Below, piece after piece: positions 1 through 11,217 of a stretch of DNA of 64,000 bases (position 1 is the stretch's first letter; each line of letters begins with the position of its first letter). A program made the position numbers and the translations under genes. The notes beneath the pieces are model-generated. The model saw only the letters and a program-made list of their open reading frames with translations, did no database searches and was not told the origin of the DNA. This DNA comes from Carnegiea gigantea (lineage: Eukaryota; Streptophyta; Magnoliopsida; Caryophyllales; Cactaceae). The stretch spans positions 357,501 to 421,500 of the forward strand of contig JAKOGI010000054.1 in the NCBI GenBank assembly GCA_029747015.1, given 5' to 3'.

Positions 1-97
1 GTACTTAATAGTATTGAATGATGTTAAATTATATTAAATTTGTGTTAGAAATTATTAAATATTAATAATAAATAATTATAATAAGTTGTAAAAAATA

Positions 98-896
98 TAG
101 GGGTGTTTGGTAGCAATAACTGTTTGGGCAAAAAGAGCTATTTGGGAATATTTTAGCTATTTTGATCAAGTCAAACAGCCAAAAGACGTTTGGTAAATAG
201 TTGTTTTCAATAGTTGTTTAGCTCCAAAAAACTCCTTTTGAAAAAGATATTTTCACTAGCCTTTTGGGAATAACTTTTTGTGGAGATAATATAGTTGTCC
301 AAAAGTTATAAAAAATTACATCACATGTGATTAAAAAGTAGTTTATAGATAAGGGTATAAATGGAATTTTACTATTATCCTTTTTAAAAATAGCTAGTTT
401 TACCAAGCACTTTTTTTTAAAAACAGCTAATATAAATAGTTAATTCAAATAGCTAACAACTAATAGTTAACAATTAATATAAATACCTAATAGTTAATAG
501 CTAATAGTTAAGCGCATCCACAACTGGTGACACGTGTATAAGGGCGTGGGCCCCGCATGTCACCCGGTTCTCTTCCACCCAAGAAAATACAAGGGGTGAC
601 TCGCGTGGCGGACCGTGTATGCAGTCTGCCCCGCGGTCTCCTTTGGTTTTTTAATATTTTTTCCTTTTTTTTTGTGTGTAATATACAATTTTTAGGTTAT
701 TAAAAAAAGAGTTGTGTGTTAAGGTGGGTCTATGACAAATATTTTTATTGGGTAATCAAAATTGGAGTTTCATAGGTTGTAGAAGTGATGAAATATAACT
801 TTAAAAAAATAAAATTTTTATTGATGTGACATACTTGAATTCTAATTTTTAAAACTTAGACTGAGAATACCTAATAACTATTTATCAAACGAGACC
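98..896. mobile_element. hAT-like MITE, interrupted by a Tourist-like MITE
   Basis: The left part (about 98-508) opens with GGGGTGTTTGGTAGCAATAA and is rich in short TAATAGTTA/AGCTAATA motifs. The right terminus survives as about 25 bp at 872-896, ending in ATCAAACGAGACC, an imperfect inverted copy of the left end. The two parts are separated by the 512-871 element. A related copy lies at 13402-14325: it shares the GTGTTTGG end, a GTCAA...AGCCAAA block and GTTTGGTAAA. A clear 8-bp target duplication is not visible, so the hAT assignment rests on the terminal GTGTTTGG type only. The remaining stretch up to the chorismate mutase start holds its promoter and leader. Confidence 0.6.
512..871. mobile_element. 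Tourist-like (PIF/Harbinger) MITE, TAA target duplication
   Basis: This 360-bp element is flanked by TAA on both sides (509-511 and 872-874). It has GC-rich left sequence, a T-rich middle and the right end GACTGAGAATACC. It aligns along most of its length with the element at 48425-48805: both contain a GTTGTGTGTTA-like stretch, an AATATTTTTATT block and a CATAGGTTG..GAAGTGAT block. The 3-bp TAA duplication and size fit Tourist MITEs. It is inserted inside the hAT-like MITE at 98-896. Confidence 0.7.
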
Positions 897-1144
897 TATA
901 TCTGATGAGACACACACAACAAAGACCACTCATTTTACAAAAGGGGGAGAATTTCGCAAACACGACAGAAACCAAAATGTGTCCGCGCCCACTACCCTGC
1001 CCCTTCCTCTCTCCTCCTCTATTTATTCTCGTTCGTCTTTGTTTCTGCCTCATCTTTTGCTCCGCTTTGCCAGCTGTATATCTTCTTCATTGCTCACCGT
1101 TTAATTTCTTCAACTTCCCATTTACAATCTGTTGATTTCTGAAT

Positions 1145-3886
1145 ATGGGCAGTGAAGGGTTTGATAAACTATCGTTGGATTCAATCAGACAGACACTGAT
1201 TGGGCTTGAAGATACCATCATCTTCAGCTTGATTGCACGGGCCAAATTCCCCCTTAATTCCCCAGCTTATGATCCTAATGCTAATAAAAATGTCTCTTTC
1301 CCGGGTTCTTTGATGGAGTTTCTTGTCAAGGGTGCTGAAGCTGTTCAATCCCAGGTCAGTCCCCCCCCCCCTTTTCTTACTGCTATATGTTTCATCTCAT
1401 TTTGACATTTTTTGTAGATTGTTTACTTGATTTTTCCGACACTTCCATGTTGTTATTTATTATAAATTTTCTTTCATTGAATTCATATTGCTTCTAATTT
1501 TGAACCTGCTGAAAATTTCACTCAAAATAGGAAATGAACAATTCATCAACTGATTGCATTAGATTGAGGGTGGAAACTTGAAAGTGATGTTCTTTGACCG
1601 TTTGAATGTTTGAAGTACATACTACATAATAGCATATTGGTGGGGAGTAGATATGATTTGTTGGGCACTTAATTGCCTTAACTTGCGGCTTAATCAAATG
1701 CACTGGTATGAGGGAGAATTAAGGAAGAAGCTAACTTATTTATTGGGTTATGCTGTTGCTAAAAGAAGGGTTGTTTCGATATGCTTTGCGTCCCCGCAGC
1801 ACTTTCCTATTTCGTTTACATTATGTTGGAAGGATAGAGAAGAGTAAAACCTTGTCATTTTCACTGAGGCCACTAGCTTTGGAATTTGCGGCTATTGTTT
1901 TTTTCCCCCCTTTTTTTGGGGAGGGGGAGTTTTTTTTGGGGGGGGGGGGGGGGAGAGGAGGGCTGCCTGAACAGGAATATATAGAAGGCACAACACTACC
2001 ACCAACAACAATAGCCTACGTCTTAATCTTCCCAGACCCTGCAAAAGTGAGGACTCACAATGGAAGGTATTATAATTGTTGTTGTGTATACGAACTCAGC
2101 TCCGTGGTGAGGAGAAATCAATTATATAGGTGGTCCATTTCCATCGATGACTAGGTTCTAATGTTTGCATAAGACTGATGCAATTTAATGTTTACAGACT
2201 GTCTGCTGGAAATCCTGGGGCAGTCTGAACACTTTAGGTGGAAATTTATTCATAAAAGTGATCGCCTAGAATTTGTGGATGGAAATGGACCTAAAACCAG
2301 TAAACAAACAGATGGGGCAGTTTGGTCCACCAGTCTTCTCTTTGCCTGAAAAAAGACACAAGTTCTTAAATGATTTTTTTTTTTTTTGGGGGGGGGTTGT
2401 TTTCACCAGTTTCACACCTTTTTCCAGAAGCCTTCTAGACAAACTGGAGCAAATTGGTGTGGGACTCGACTCAGAAAAAAAAATCCAACTCAAAGATTCC
2501 GTGAACCCATCTTGAACTAAACGGCAATTCGCCAAGCCTACAGCATGCTTGCTTTGCATGTAAAGGGACAGTGTTGTTTCTTATTGAATTTTTGTGTTTC
2601 TGTTTGTGTTCTAAAAGTTGGGACCTATGGATTTCAGGGTGGCAGATACCAAACTCCAGAAGAAGTTCCGTTTTTCCCAGACGGCTTACCATCTGCAATT
2701 ATATGCACTAGCAACTGCTTACAGGTGTTCACTTTTCCGCTTCAAATCTTGACTTGATACACATTTGCATCTGAAACTTAATAGTAGATTGATTGTCTTA
2801 TATATCTATTGTCTTTTGATTGTACCTACAGATATTGCCTCCTGCTGCTGCATCCATCAGTGTAAATAAGAACATATGGGACATCTATGTCAATCAATTT
2901 CTTCCTCTACTGGCTGCTAAGGGAGATGATGGAAATTACGCATTAGCAGTAGCTTCTGATCTTGTGTGCTTGCAGGTACGTAAAAGTTATGAAAACCTTA
3001 ATTTGCTCTAAGAGTTCTAAATGGCGGTGGTTGGCCATTCAATTGGCTAAACATGACTTAGCCATGATCCACCACGTGGGCAACTTGGGTTGGTGGAACT
3101 ATGACGACTTTTAGTACACCTGGCTCATCTCAGGCTGGCCTGATTCAGGGTTATTAACCCACCCCCTCCCCCCCCCCCCCCAAAAAAAAGAGTGAAGATT
3201 ACTTTGCGGCACCGGTCTAGCTATGCTCATTGTACAAGTTCTAGCTGGTTCTAAGGGTTTAGAGGGGCCATTTAAACCCGCGCCATTCATGAGCTGGGCC
3301 AATTAGCCACCGTTGGTTCAAATACTTATCAACAATAAGCCAGCCTTCTATGTAAGAGTTAGAATAGGATTGAATGTATTATTGATGTTTAAGAGCATTT
3401 GAATACAGGCCATATCTAGAAGGATACACTACGGAAAGTATGTAGCTGAAGTCAAGTTCAGAGGGGCACCAGAAGCATACACTGCTGCAATTCGTGCTAA
3501 GGTGAGCTAGAGTTGTCGACTCACAACCGTGGAAGTTATCCAGAGATCAATGCGCACATGCATGGCAAATCAACCACATTTTGCCATACAAATTAAATCT
3601 TCCGTCTAACGTCTGAATTTGTTGTTGGATTCTTTGATTATCACTATTGCAGGACAGAGACGCTCTGATGAATATGTTGACAGATGAGAAAGTAGAGGCA
3701 ATGGTGAAGCAAAGAGTTCAAAAGAAGGCAATGGTTTTCGGGCAGGAAGTTACCCTCAGTGTCACCAGCAATAACAGCAGCAACTACAAGGTTGACCCCT
3801 CGCTGGTCTATCGCCTTTACGACGAATGGATTATTCCTCTTACTAAAGAGGTTGAGGTTCAGTACCTTCTCCGACGCCTTGACTGA
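1145..3886 (+). CDS. CM2: Chorismate mutase, cytosolic type (5 exons, 255 aa)
   Basis: Converts chorismate to prephenate, the committed step to phenylalanine and tyrosine. Coding exons: 1145-1354, 2638-2724, 2832-2975, 3409-3501, 3653-3886; phases join without a stop. The protein has the AroQ helical fold family signature of plant and yeast enzymes: SIRQTLIGLEDTIIFSL near the N terminus, RRIHYGKYVAEVKF at 151-164 and PLTKEVEVQYLLRRLD at the C terminus. Residues matching the yeast active site are R15, R152, K163, T242 and E246, all present. There is no N-terminal extension before the SLDSIRQTL motif, so no plastid transit peptide; this fits the cytosolic, usually feedback-insensitive CM2 class rather than CM1. 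Exon 2 could alternatively start 20 bp upstream after CTAAAAG, but that breaks the frame, so 2638 was chosen. The symbol is by class, not by proven orthology. Confidence 0.93.
3019..3315. repeat. Possible inverted-repeat element in chorismate mutase intron 3
   Basis: Within the intron, a segment starts with a CGGTGGTTGGCC-like end and finishes with an inverted TTGGGCCAATTAGCCACCG-like end. A C-run followed by an A-run (about 3163-3188) lies in the middle. The ends are imperfect and no target duplication was found, so this may be a decayed MITE or chance. Confidence 0.3.
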
Positions 3887-4960
3887 CAATCTGTTACGTG
3901 GCGTCCCCTTATCCTTCTGTGTAGCATGTTTCAATTCAAGCATATCGGCAATGGCGTATTGTGAACAATCCCCTTATCACCTCAGTTGTAATTAGGCTTT
4001 CAACTTCATCTACTTGGAAGCGAGGAAACGACCAAGGTTTTTATCCTTCGTCATTTATTATCGTCATTCTTCTCCTCCAACAACGTTATTATTGATGTTG
4101 AAGATCAAGATTAGTTTATATCTTTTCAGAGGGAAAGAGTTGTATACTGGCTTATTACATGATGTTCTTCTAATATAGTTATGTTTGTCGCACCCGATTG
4201 ATTCAGGAGTTGCAACTAAGAATAAGGTATTGGTGCATTATCGCAAACTCTATTACTAACCGGCCCTTCTGGCATCCTCAGTTTTATTGCACTCACATTT
4301 GTGTCCCCTATATACAGCTCAAAAAAATTTCACAAGGTCTTTTGCCGCTAAAATGTTTTAATAGACTTGTAATAAGTAGGTCAGCTTCAACATGACCTAG
4401 TTGCCAATTCTAATGTCCTAAGTTAACTATTGAGTGTTATGGAAGAAAATGTTCTAAAAATATTGAAAACGGTAGCCCCTTTTCTTGTAGAGCATTACTT
4501 GCTATGATAATGGACTTGTAGCTGTGAATTCCTGTATTCTAATCTTTATTTATGGAGTTATGCAGTATCCCCAACAACTATAATTTTGGCTTTTGTCTCA
4601 ATAAACCCTATCTTCTTTTTCTGCCTTCTCTTCTCTTAAAGAAATTTGGATTTTGTAACGTTGCAAATTTGTTGTTTGGAGGGTTCGATCCTAGACTCAA
4701 ATACCTGTAGAATTTGCTATTTATTCGAAATTACGTAACAAATGTTGGACTGGTTGAGCTAGAGTTGGAAAAATCAAATCAACTACTTTATAATGGACTC
4801 AAGTACCACGTCACAATCGGCCGTACTGCAATCGGTTAGTGTCTCTTGTTTCGAGGTCAATGTTATAATGTGATCCAAGGCATACTGTATAAGTGATTCA
4901 CTTTGACGACACTATTTTTTCCTTTTCTTTTTATAGTTTTCAAGACTTTTTTAAATGGCA
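3887..4960. other. 3' flank of chorismate mutase; nothing recognised
   Basis: AT-rich sequence expected to hold the 3' UTR and poly(A) region of chorismate mutase, then intergenic DNA. Short open frames here have no recognisable domain. Confidence 0.4.
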
Positions 4961-4969
4961 AATCAAACA

Positions 4970-5390
4970 ATTGAAAACGTATAACAATTACCAGAACAAT
5001 GTTTGTCATTAAATCTTATAAATGTTCATTAATAATATGAGAAAATGTTCATCAATCATTAATAAAATATGACATTGACGTACTTTGAGAAATACAGTTA
5101 CAATTCTAGAGATGGCAAAACCAAGCACCAAAATATTAACATATAGAAAAATGTTCAAAATGTTCATCGTCATGCCTAATAAATGTTAATTGTCGCAATT
5201 GACCGAACAATATACATCACTAAACCTTCCAAATTTTGACTGATGGTATAAACAAATATTCATCAATAAATAGCATAAATAACAATGATGCATTTTGAAA
5301 AACCTAAGTATAACCTCGGAGATAGAAAAACAAAACACCGAATATTAAAATATCAAAAATTTGCAAACAGATTATCGTTATGCCTAAGAG
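4970..5390. repeat. Two diverged tandem copies of a ~209-bp unit
   Basis: Two adjacent units align over their whole length. For example GAGATGGCAAAACCAAGCACC in unit 1 (from about 5108) matches GAGATAGAAAAACAAAACACC in unit 2 (from about 5319), and CATGCCTAA at about 5171 matches TATGCCTAA at about 5379. Divergence is high. The Tourist-like element at 5388 is inserted at the end of unit 2. Confidence 0.6.
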
Positions 5391-5759
5391 CAAACCCGGT
5401 GGTGAGCCAATTTTTTGGCTCACCGGCGGGGGCTTACCACTACCAAATCAACTATCTATCTAACTTTTTGCCTCACAATCTTCACTCTCTTCATTGGAAG
5501 ACTCATAATTTTGTCTCATCAAATAAAATAATACCCATGGACCCACTCTATAACATACAATTTTATTTTAGAATAAAAAATAATCTAAAACTAATTTAAA
5601 ATATTTTAAAAAATGAAAAAAAATAAAAAAAAGGGAAATTGGTCCACGAGCCTGCTCATGGCCACGAGACTTGTGAGCCGTCCGCTACAGGTGCATTCCT
5701 CCCTTACTCCCCTTCTCTCTCATCATGTTTGCCTTGCGAGGAGACCACTGGAAGTGGTC
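5388..5759. mobile_element. Tourist-like MITE with TAA target duplication
   Basis: A 372-bp element between TAA at 5385-5387 and TAA at 5760-5762. The left end GAGCAAACCCGGTGGTGAGCC is partly matched by the inverse of the right end ...GAGACCACTGGAAGTGGTC. The arms are GC-rich and the centre is very A/T-rich with an A-rich core (about 5555-5635). It is not closely similar to the 512-871/48425-48805 pair except in general layout. Confidence 0.65.
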
Positions 5760-6059
5760 TAAGTCCATAAGTATTAGCTGCCGCAAGGTTATTACTTGAA
5801 CCCTACTCCAAGTGTCCAAATTTGACTGTCATAAGGGTTGTTACTCGAATCCCACTAGAGCCATTCCAATTTGACATCAAAGTTGCCATGTTTTTGGACA
5901 GAAAAGGAGAATGAAAAGAAAGAAATAGGTTTTAAAAAAATCCAACCCGGAAACCATTTGCGTTCTTCCCCAACCCGAATCCTATCCAACATTCCCCAGA
6001 AACCGACTTCGCAATACGATTTACTTTTTATTGTTCTTGCTTGTTTCGGTCTCATTCGG

Positions 6060-6246
6060 TCCTCATTGAACCCTAGGCTAACAGTCAGATTGCTCTGTCT
6101 CTCTCTTTCTTGCGCCGCTATCTATCTGTCTGTCTGTCTCTCTCTTTCTGTGTCCTGTCTCTCCGGCGAGTCCTCCGCCACTCAGCGCCGTCCGATAATC
6201 TCCTCCGCCGGCGGCACCGCCCGCCATCGTCGACTGTCGTCGTCTG
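6060..6246 (+). promoter_or_regulatory. eIF2-gamma leader exon and TC-rich 5' UTR
   Basis: A pyrimidine-rich stretch (CTGTCTCTCTCTTTC-like, 6093-6165) ends in a GTCTG|GTGAGC donor at 6246/6247. The matching acceptor TTGCAG|G at 6759/6760 lies 41 bp before the start codon. AACCCTAG at about 6069 resembles the telo-box common upstream of plant translation genes. The transcription start itself cannot be placed exactly. Confidence 0.5.
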
Positions 6247-6800
6247 GTGAGCCTTTCTAACTCTCTTGATTTCCTTCCACCTAGGGTTAGTAAGTGCGGG
6301 ATATTTGGATAGTAACGAGATCAATACAATCAGAAGAAGTTATGATTCCCCTTCTTTCAGGGTTTTTTTTTGGGGGTTTTCTTCTGGTTTTTAGGCATGC
6401 ATTACCTGTTGTGCTTACATCTGATGCGAATATTGCCTTAAATGAGGAAAATGGTTTCGATGTAATCGAATTTATCCACTGAATACCTTAGGTTGTCTGT
6501 TTTGAGGCTAGAACTCAGAAGTATTGAAGTTTTTGGGTGTTTCTAGTCCTTTTGACTACTATATGGGTACTTGCATTGCATCCCAACTAAGAAGAAAAAA
6601 GAAACGGAAAGAAAAGTAAATGAGTACTGGGAGTGTATGTTGATGAAGTAACCCGTGGATGAAGTAACTCTTTTGTCAACAGGAATGGATTGAATGACTG
6701 AGACATATTCGACTACCTGTTGGAAGTCATTTGAATGTATTCCAATTTCTTAGTTGCAGGCTTGACATTGGAAGGAGAGTCTAGGCTTTTGCATTTCAAC

Positions 6801-9800
6801 ATGGCTCGTAAAGGATTAATGGAGCAGGATTTGAGCAAGTTGGATGTAACTAAGTTACATCCACTTTCTCCTGAAGTTATTTCTCGCCAGGCAACAATCA
6901 ATATTGGTAAGCGATATTGGTAAGCGTATCTTATGTTTACCAAGGAGGATGTTTTCCGAAGCATATGTAATTTGCATGGACATCTGAATTGTGTTCCTCA
7001 TAATGTTTTCAGGGACTATTGGTCATGTGGCACATGGGAAATCAACCGTTGTGAAAGCTATATCTGGTGTTCAGGTGCTGTTCTTGCTATCCCCCCCCCC
7101 CCCCCCAAAAAAAATAATCCCACAATTGATGTTGTTATGGCTTATTAAGGCGTCTAGAATTTATGAATGTTAGCCTTCTGCTGCCTTTTTTAGTACATTT
7201 TGGAGAGCCTCTGTTGGAAGGCGTAAAAGGTTGAAAAGCTGGATGTGCATTCCATTTCTTTAACATGTTGCTGACTGAGTCTAATAGTAATAGATTGAGC
7301 TCCCTTTTGTGGTGTTTAGTGTGACTGTCACGTTGTCTTCAAAGAAGATTGACTGGTAAGCCTTGTGTCATGAAGTTAGTGGATGGTACATAACCATGTT
7401 TCCATCTTTGAGGACGTGTCGCTCTACTACATCATGTGATTATTCTTTCTTTCCCTCTGTGTCTTGCAAAGAGAAAATCAGAAAATGCTTTTTGAGATGT
7501 TGGTCTCAGGATAGTATTTAATTTAAACTTGGGTATATTTTCTTTAAGCAGTAGCATCTAAGCAGGATGGAATTCGGATTTGATATCATATTAAGATAAG
7601 CCTTAGGAAGCTAGTGTTTTATTAGGTTAAGATTGTAGAATATCTTTATCTGATATTTGTTTCTTGTTTTCTAATTTAGCTAGTTTTCTGTAGGGCCTTG
7701 CCGATAAGTAGGCCTTTACTCATCTTATTTTTGGAAAATTGAGTCATGGAATGAGACTTACATGCAGAAACCTTTCTTGTATGACAGTTTCCATGGGATT
7801 CTAATGTGTCAGTCTGTGATTGATGGGAGACCATGGACGATCTGTTGTCCCTGGATTCCCTGATGGCTTTCTGCCAGAGTTCTGGTCATGGGTTTTTGTC
7901 TTAATAATTTGTGAATTACAATCATTATTAATTAAATTCCAACTCAATGTCAGGGAGACTCACATATTTAGTAGTTTTTTTTTTTTTTTTTTTTGGGGGG
8001 GGGGGAACCTTTGAGTTTCAAAGATTCTATTCGTGTTGTGCTGTAGAGTAAGAGTTTTGCATTGTCTATTCGTTATCCCAAAAAAAGGAAGAGTTTTTGA
8101 CTATCTACTACTGCACAAAAAAGGGAAATATGGGAGAAAAATGATATGGAAGAGCCTGTTCAGGTTGCCATTGAATTTCAAAGATCCTATTTTATTTTAG
8201 TCACTATGATGCATTTTTGCATTACTAATCCGCTAAAAATTGGCTAAAAAGTGACTCTTTGAGCTGTGCGGAAAGTGGGAACTGCGGTTGTTAAAGAGGG
8301 AGAAATAATATTTGGACGTGAAGATAGAAATGTCTAAAATGTGCTATTACTCTTAGGATGAGTGTCTGGCCAGCTGAGAATTTGATTTGAGTTTAATGGC
8401 GATCTTACTAATGGGCCAGTATATGTACACATGGTCATTCATGAGCTCCAGAGTGGTTGGAGATATTAGATTGCAGCAAACGATCTCTTTATATCCTAGA
8501 ACTCAGAAACCATAACTTCGAAGAGTTCCTTCTTGTTATAACATAAGATATCTGCGATGTCTTTATATCCTAGAACTTGAAAGCCATAACTTCGAAGAGT
8601 TCCTTCCTGTTGTAACATAAGATATTGAGTTTTTCCTTTGTTCCTTTATATCAGAGTGGATGCATCATTTGTACAATTCCTATATAACATAAGAAATCAG
8701 TTGGTCTTCATTATGGACACACATAATTTGCCTTGGGCCAGATTGAGTTGTAACTATTGTGTGCTGCTTTTATCAGAAGCTGTTGTGATTAATTTGTTTT
8801 ATCTGCAGACTGTCCGGTTTAAAAACGAGTTGGAGCGTAATATTACCATCAAGCTTGGATATGCGAATGCCAAGATATATAAATGTGAAGATGAACGGTG
8901 CCCACGGCCTATGTGCTACAAGTATGTATCTGTTTTCCTGGTTCATGATTTGCATGATCAGATTAAATATGGCTTTTGATTCATTTTTGACCTTACATTG
9001 TTTACTACATCCTGATGTCATACTCGTTACATTTCTCAAACGCAAAAAATAAAATTGTTGATATTCATTTACTTTGGCTTTTTTTGGCACTCCAAAGCTA
9101 TTGATTAGATGTCTGTAATACTCGAGCGATGTTTTCTTCTTGAAGTTGCATTTGTTTTTATCATGTCTTAGCTGTCGTTGACACTATTCTTGAATGGCTT
9201 TGCAGGGCATATGGAAGTGGAAAGGAAGATAGTCCTATGTGTGATGTGCCTGGATTTGAGAACTGCCGGATGAAGCTTCTCCGCCATGTATCTTTTGTTG
9301 ATTGTCCGGTAATGTGATAATGCTATAACGCTTATAATTGCCTTTAATTTTGTGGTTGTGTTCTTGGCATTGAGAGTTTTTTTATTTAAAAATTTTTATA
9401 GTTCATTTATGTGCTATTGACAATTGAAACTTTGGGGTACTTGGAAGTGTGTTGCCGGATTGGAAGTCTATTCAGAGATGCCGCTTCGTCTTGGTTTTGG
9501 TTATAGTTTCCTAGATGATAAACATGTAGCGCACTTCTTTTAGGTGGCTTTGTCATCCTCATCCGACAGATAAGTTTGTGGAGTTCTTGGAAGTTAGAAC
9601 TGGGAAGCATTAGTGTTGGAACAATGGAACTCCTCCCAAGACACAATATGGTGATGCGTGTTTGATTGCAAATTATTTGGATCATATTGTGCTTGTTATT
9701 GTAGGCTGTAGCCATTCTTTTAAACGGCTACGTATTTATGCAACCTTATTTGGTTGGTGCTTGGATTTGGAGTGGTACATATTAAGGGCTACTTACCTTT

Positions 9801-11170
9801 TTTGTGTTGGGGGGGGGGGGGGAGTTCAGTGATGTTGATAGGAATTTGAACTTAGTGCCCTCAAAAGTCTGAAGGTTGACATCTGACTGCTTAGCTTTCT
9901 CCTGAGTCCTGCCTTTATTTGAACCAAATTATTCGTCTATAAGCTTGAAAGTGTAATGGACTGTAGTTGACTTTTTGAAAATCGTAAACATTAATTTCAT
10001 CCACAGAAAGTATAGTGGTCTGTAGTTACTTTTTGGAAATGTTAGACGTTAATTTCATTCATAGAATCTAAATTGATTGCTTCTTATTTATTTATTTATT
10101 TATTTATTTAGTTTATATATTCTGTGTTTTGATCATGACGTAAATTGCTAGTGTTTAGCCGCACTATAATGTTGGCAAGTGTTGTGTAATAGATGGTTTT
10201 ACTGATTTAAAATCAAGTTAGACTGAGAAGAAACTAATGGCATAAATGGATCCTAAATAAATTATAATAAATAAGTTATAACATGAATCCAAAAATAATA
10301 TTATAGCAAGGAAGAGTAGGAAGCCATACTTATGAACATGAATATGGGGGATAATTTTTTTCCTTCCTTTTGGTGTTTGGGCGGGCAAGGTGTTAAGGAC
10401 TTAGGGTACAAGTGTGCAGCACTTTTCAAACCATTCAGGTGAAGTATGCACTTTCTTTAATGCGAGTGAAAAGTAGGTCCCTTTTATGTGAAGGAAAACA
10501 GGAGGTTGAAATAGGTGAGATATGACAATTGTATGAGGGAGAAGCGCCCGAGAAAACCAAATGATTAACCATCAAAAATGAAGGGGTTTGGTGCTAGACA
10601 AATATGATTGGGAGGGGCACTGCAGGACATTAGATCAAATAGGGGATATGCCTGTGGATTGTGAATTCTCATATATATCCCCAAAGAGACAATAGAAGCT
10701 AAGCATTTATTGTTGAATGAATTGTGTGACTGTTCATATGTTGGAGGAGGAGGGGGGATGGGCTTGGGAAGGCGGAGTGGAAGGAAGACATGGGAAAAAG
10801 TAGTTGTGAGGATACAGGATGATCATTTCCATATGATTTGTAGCTATGAAAGACTCTACATGAGTAGATGGAGAGTGGAGACAGATACTGAAGAGTGTGG
10901 TTGGATGTTGGGAACGGCAGATTACAAGTTTTAGGGGAAGGAGAGGGCAGGGGCAGGTGGGCTTGTGGGGAGTTCAAAACAGTGTTGGGTAACACCTTAT
11001 TAGGATAATGATTTTTTAACAGTATTTTTTCACCTTGCTTTTGTTTGGCATGTTTACTGCTTGTCAGTGGAATGTTTTGTATGCATTTGTTGTAGTGTAA
11101 GAAAGAAATAAATTTAAGTGTGAGTGTGAATTAGGCATCTCAAAGATACTACAGCTACTAAGGGGTGTTG

Positions 11171-11217
<47 letters not shown>

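Noticed and set aside
2631..2637. Earlier acceptor for chorismate mutase exon 2 (after CTAAAAG)
   Set aside because: It adds 20 nt and breaks the frame; the later acceptor restores the conserved GRY..PEE reading.
5285..5599. 104-codon frame
   Set aside because: Spans the tandem repeat and a MITE; no domain.
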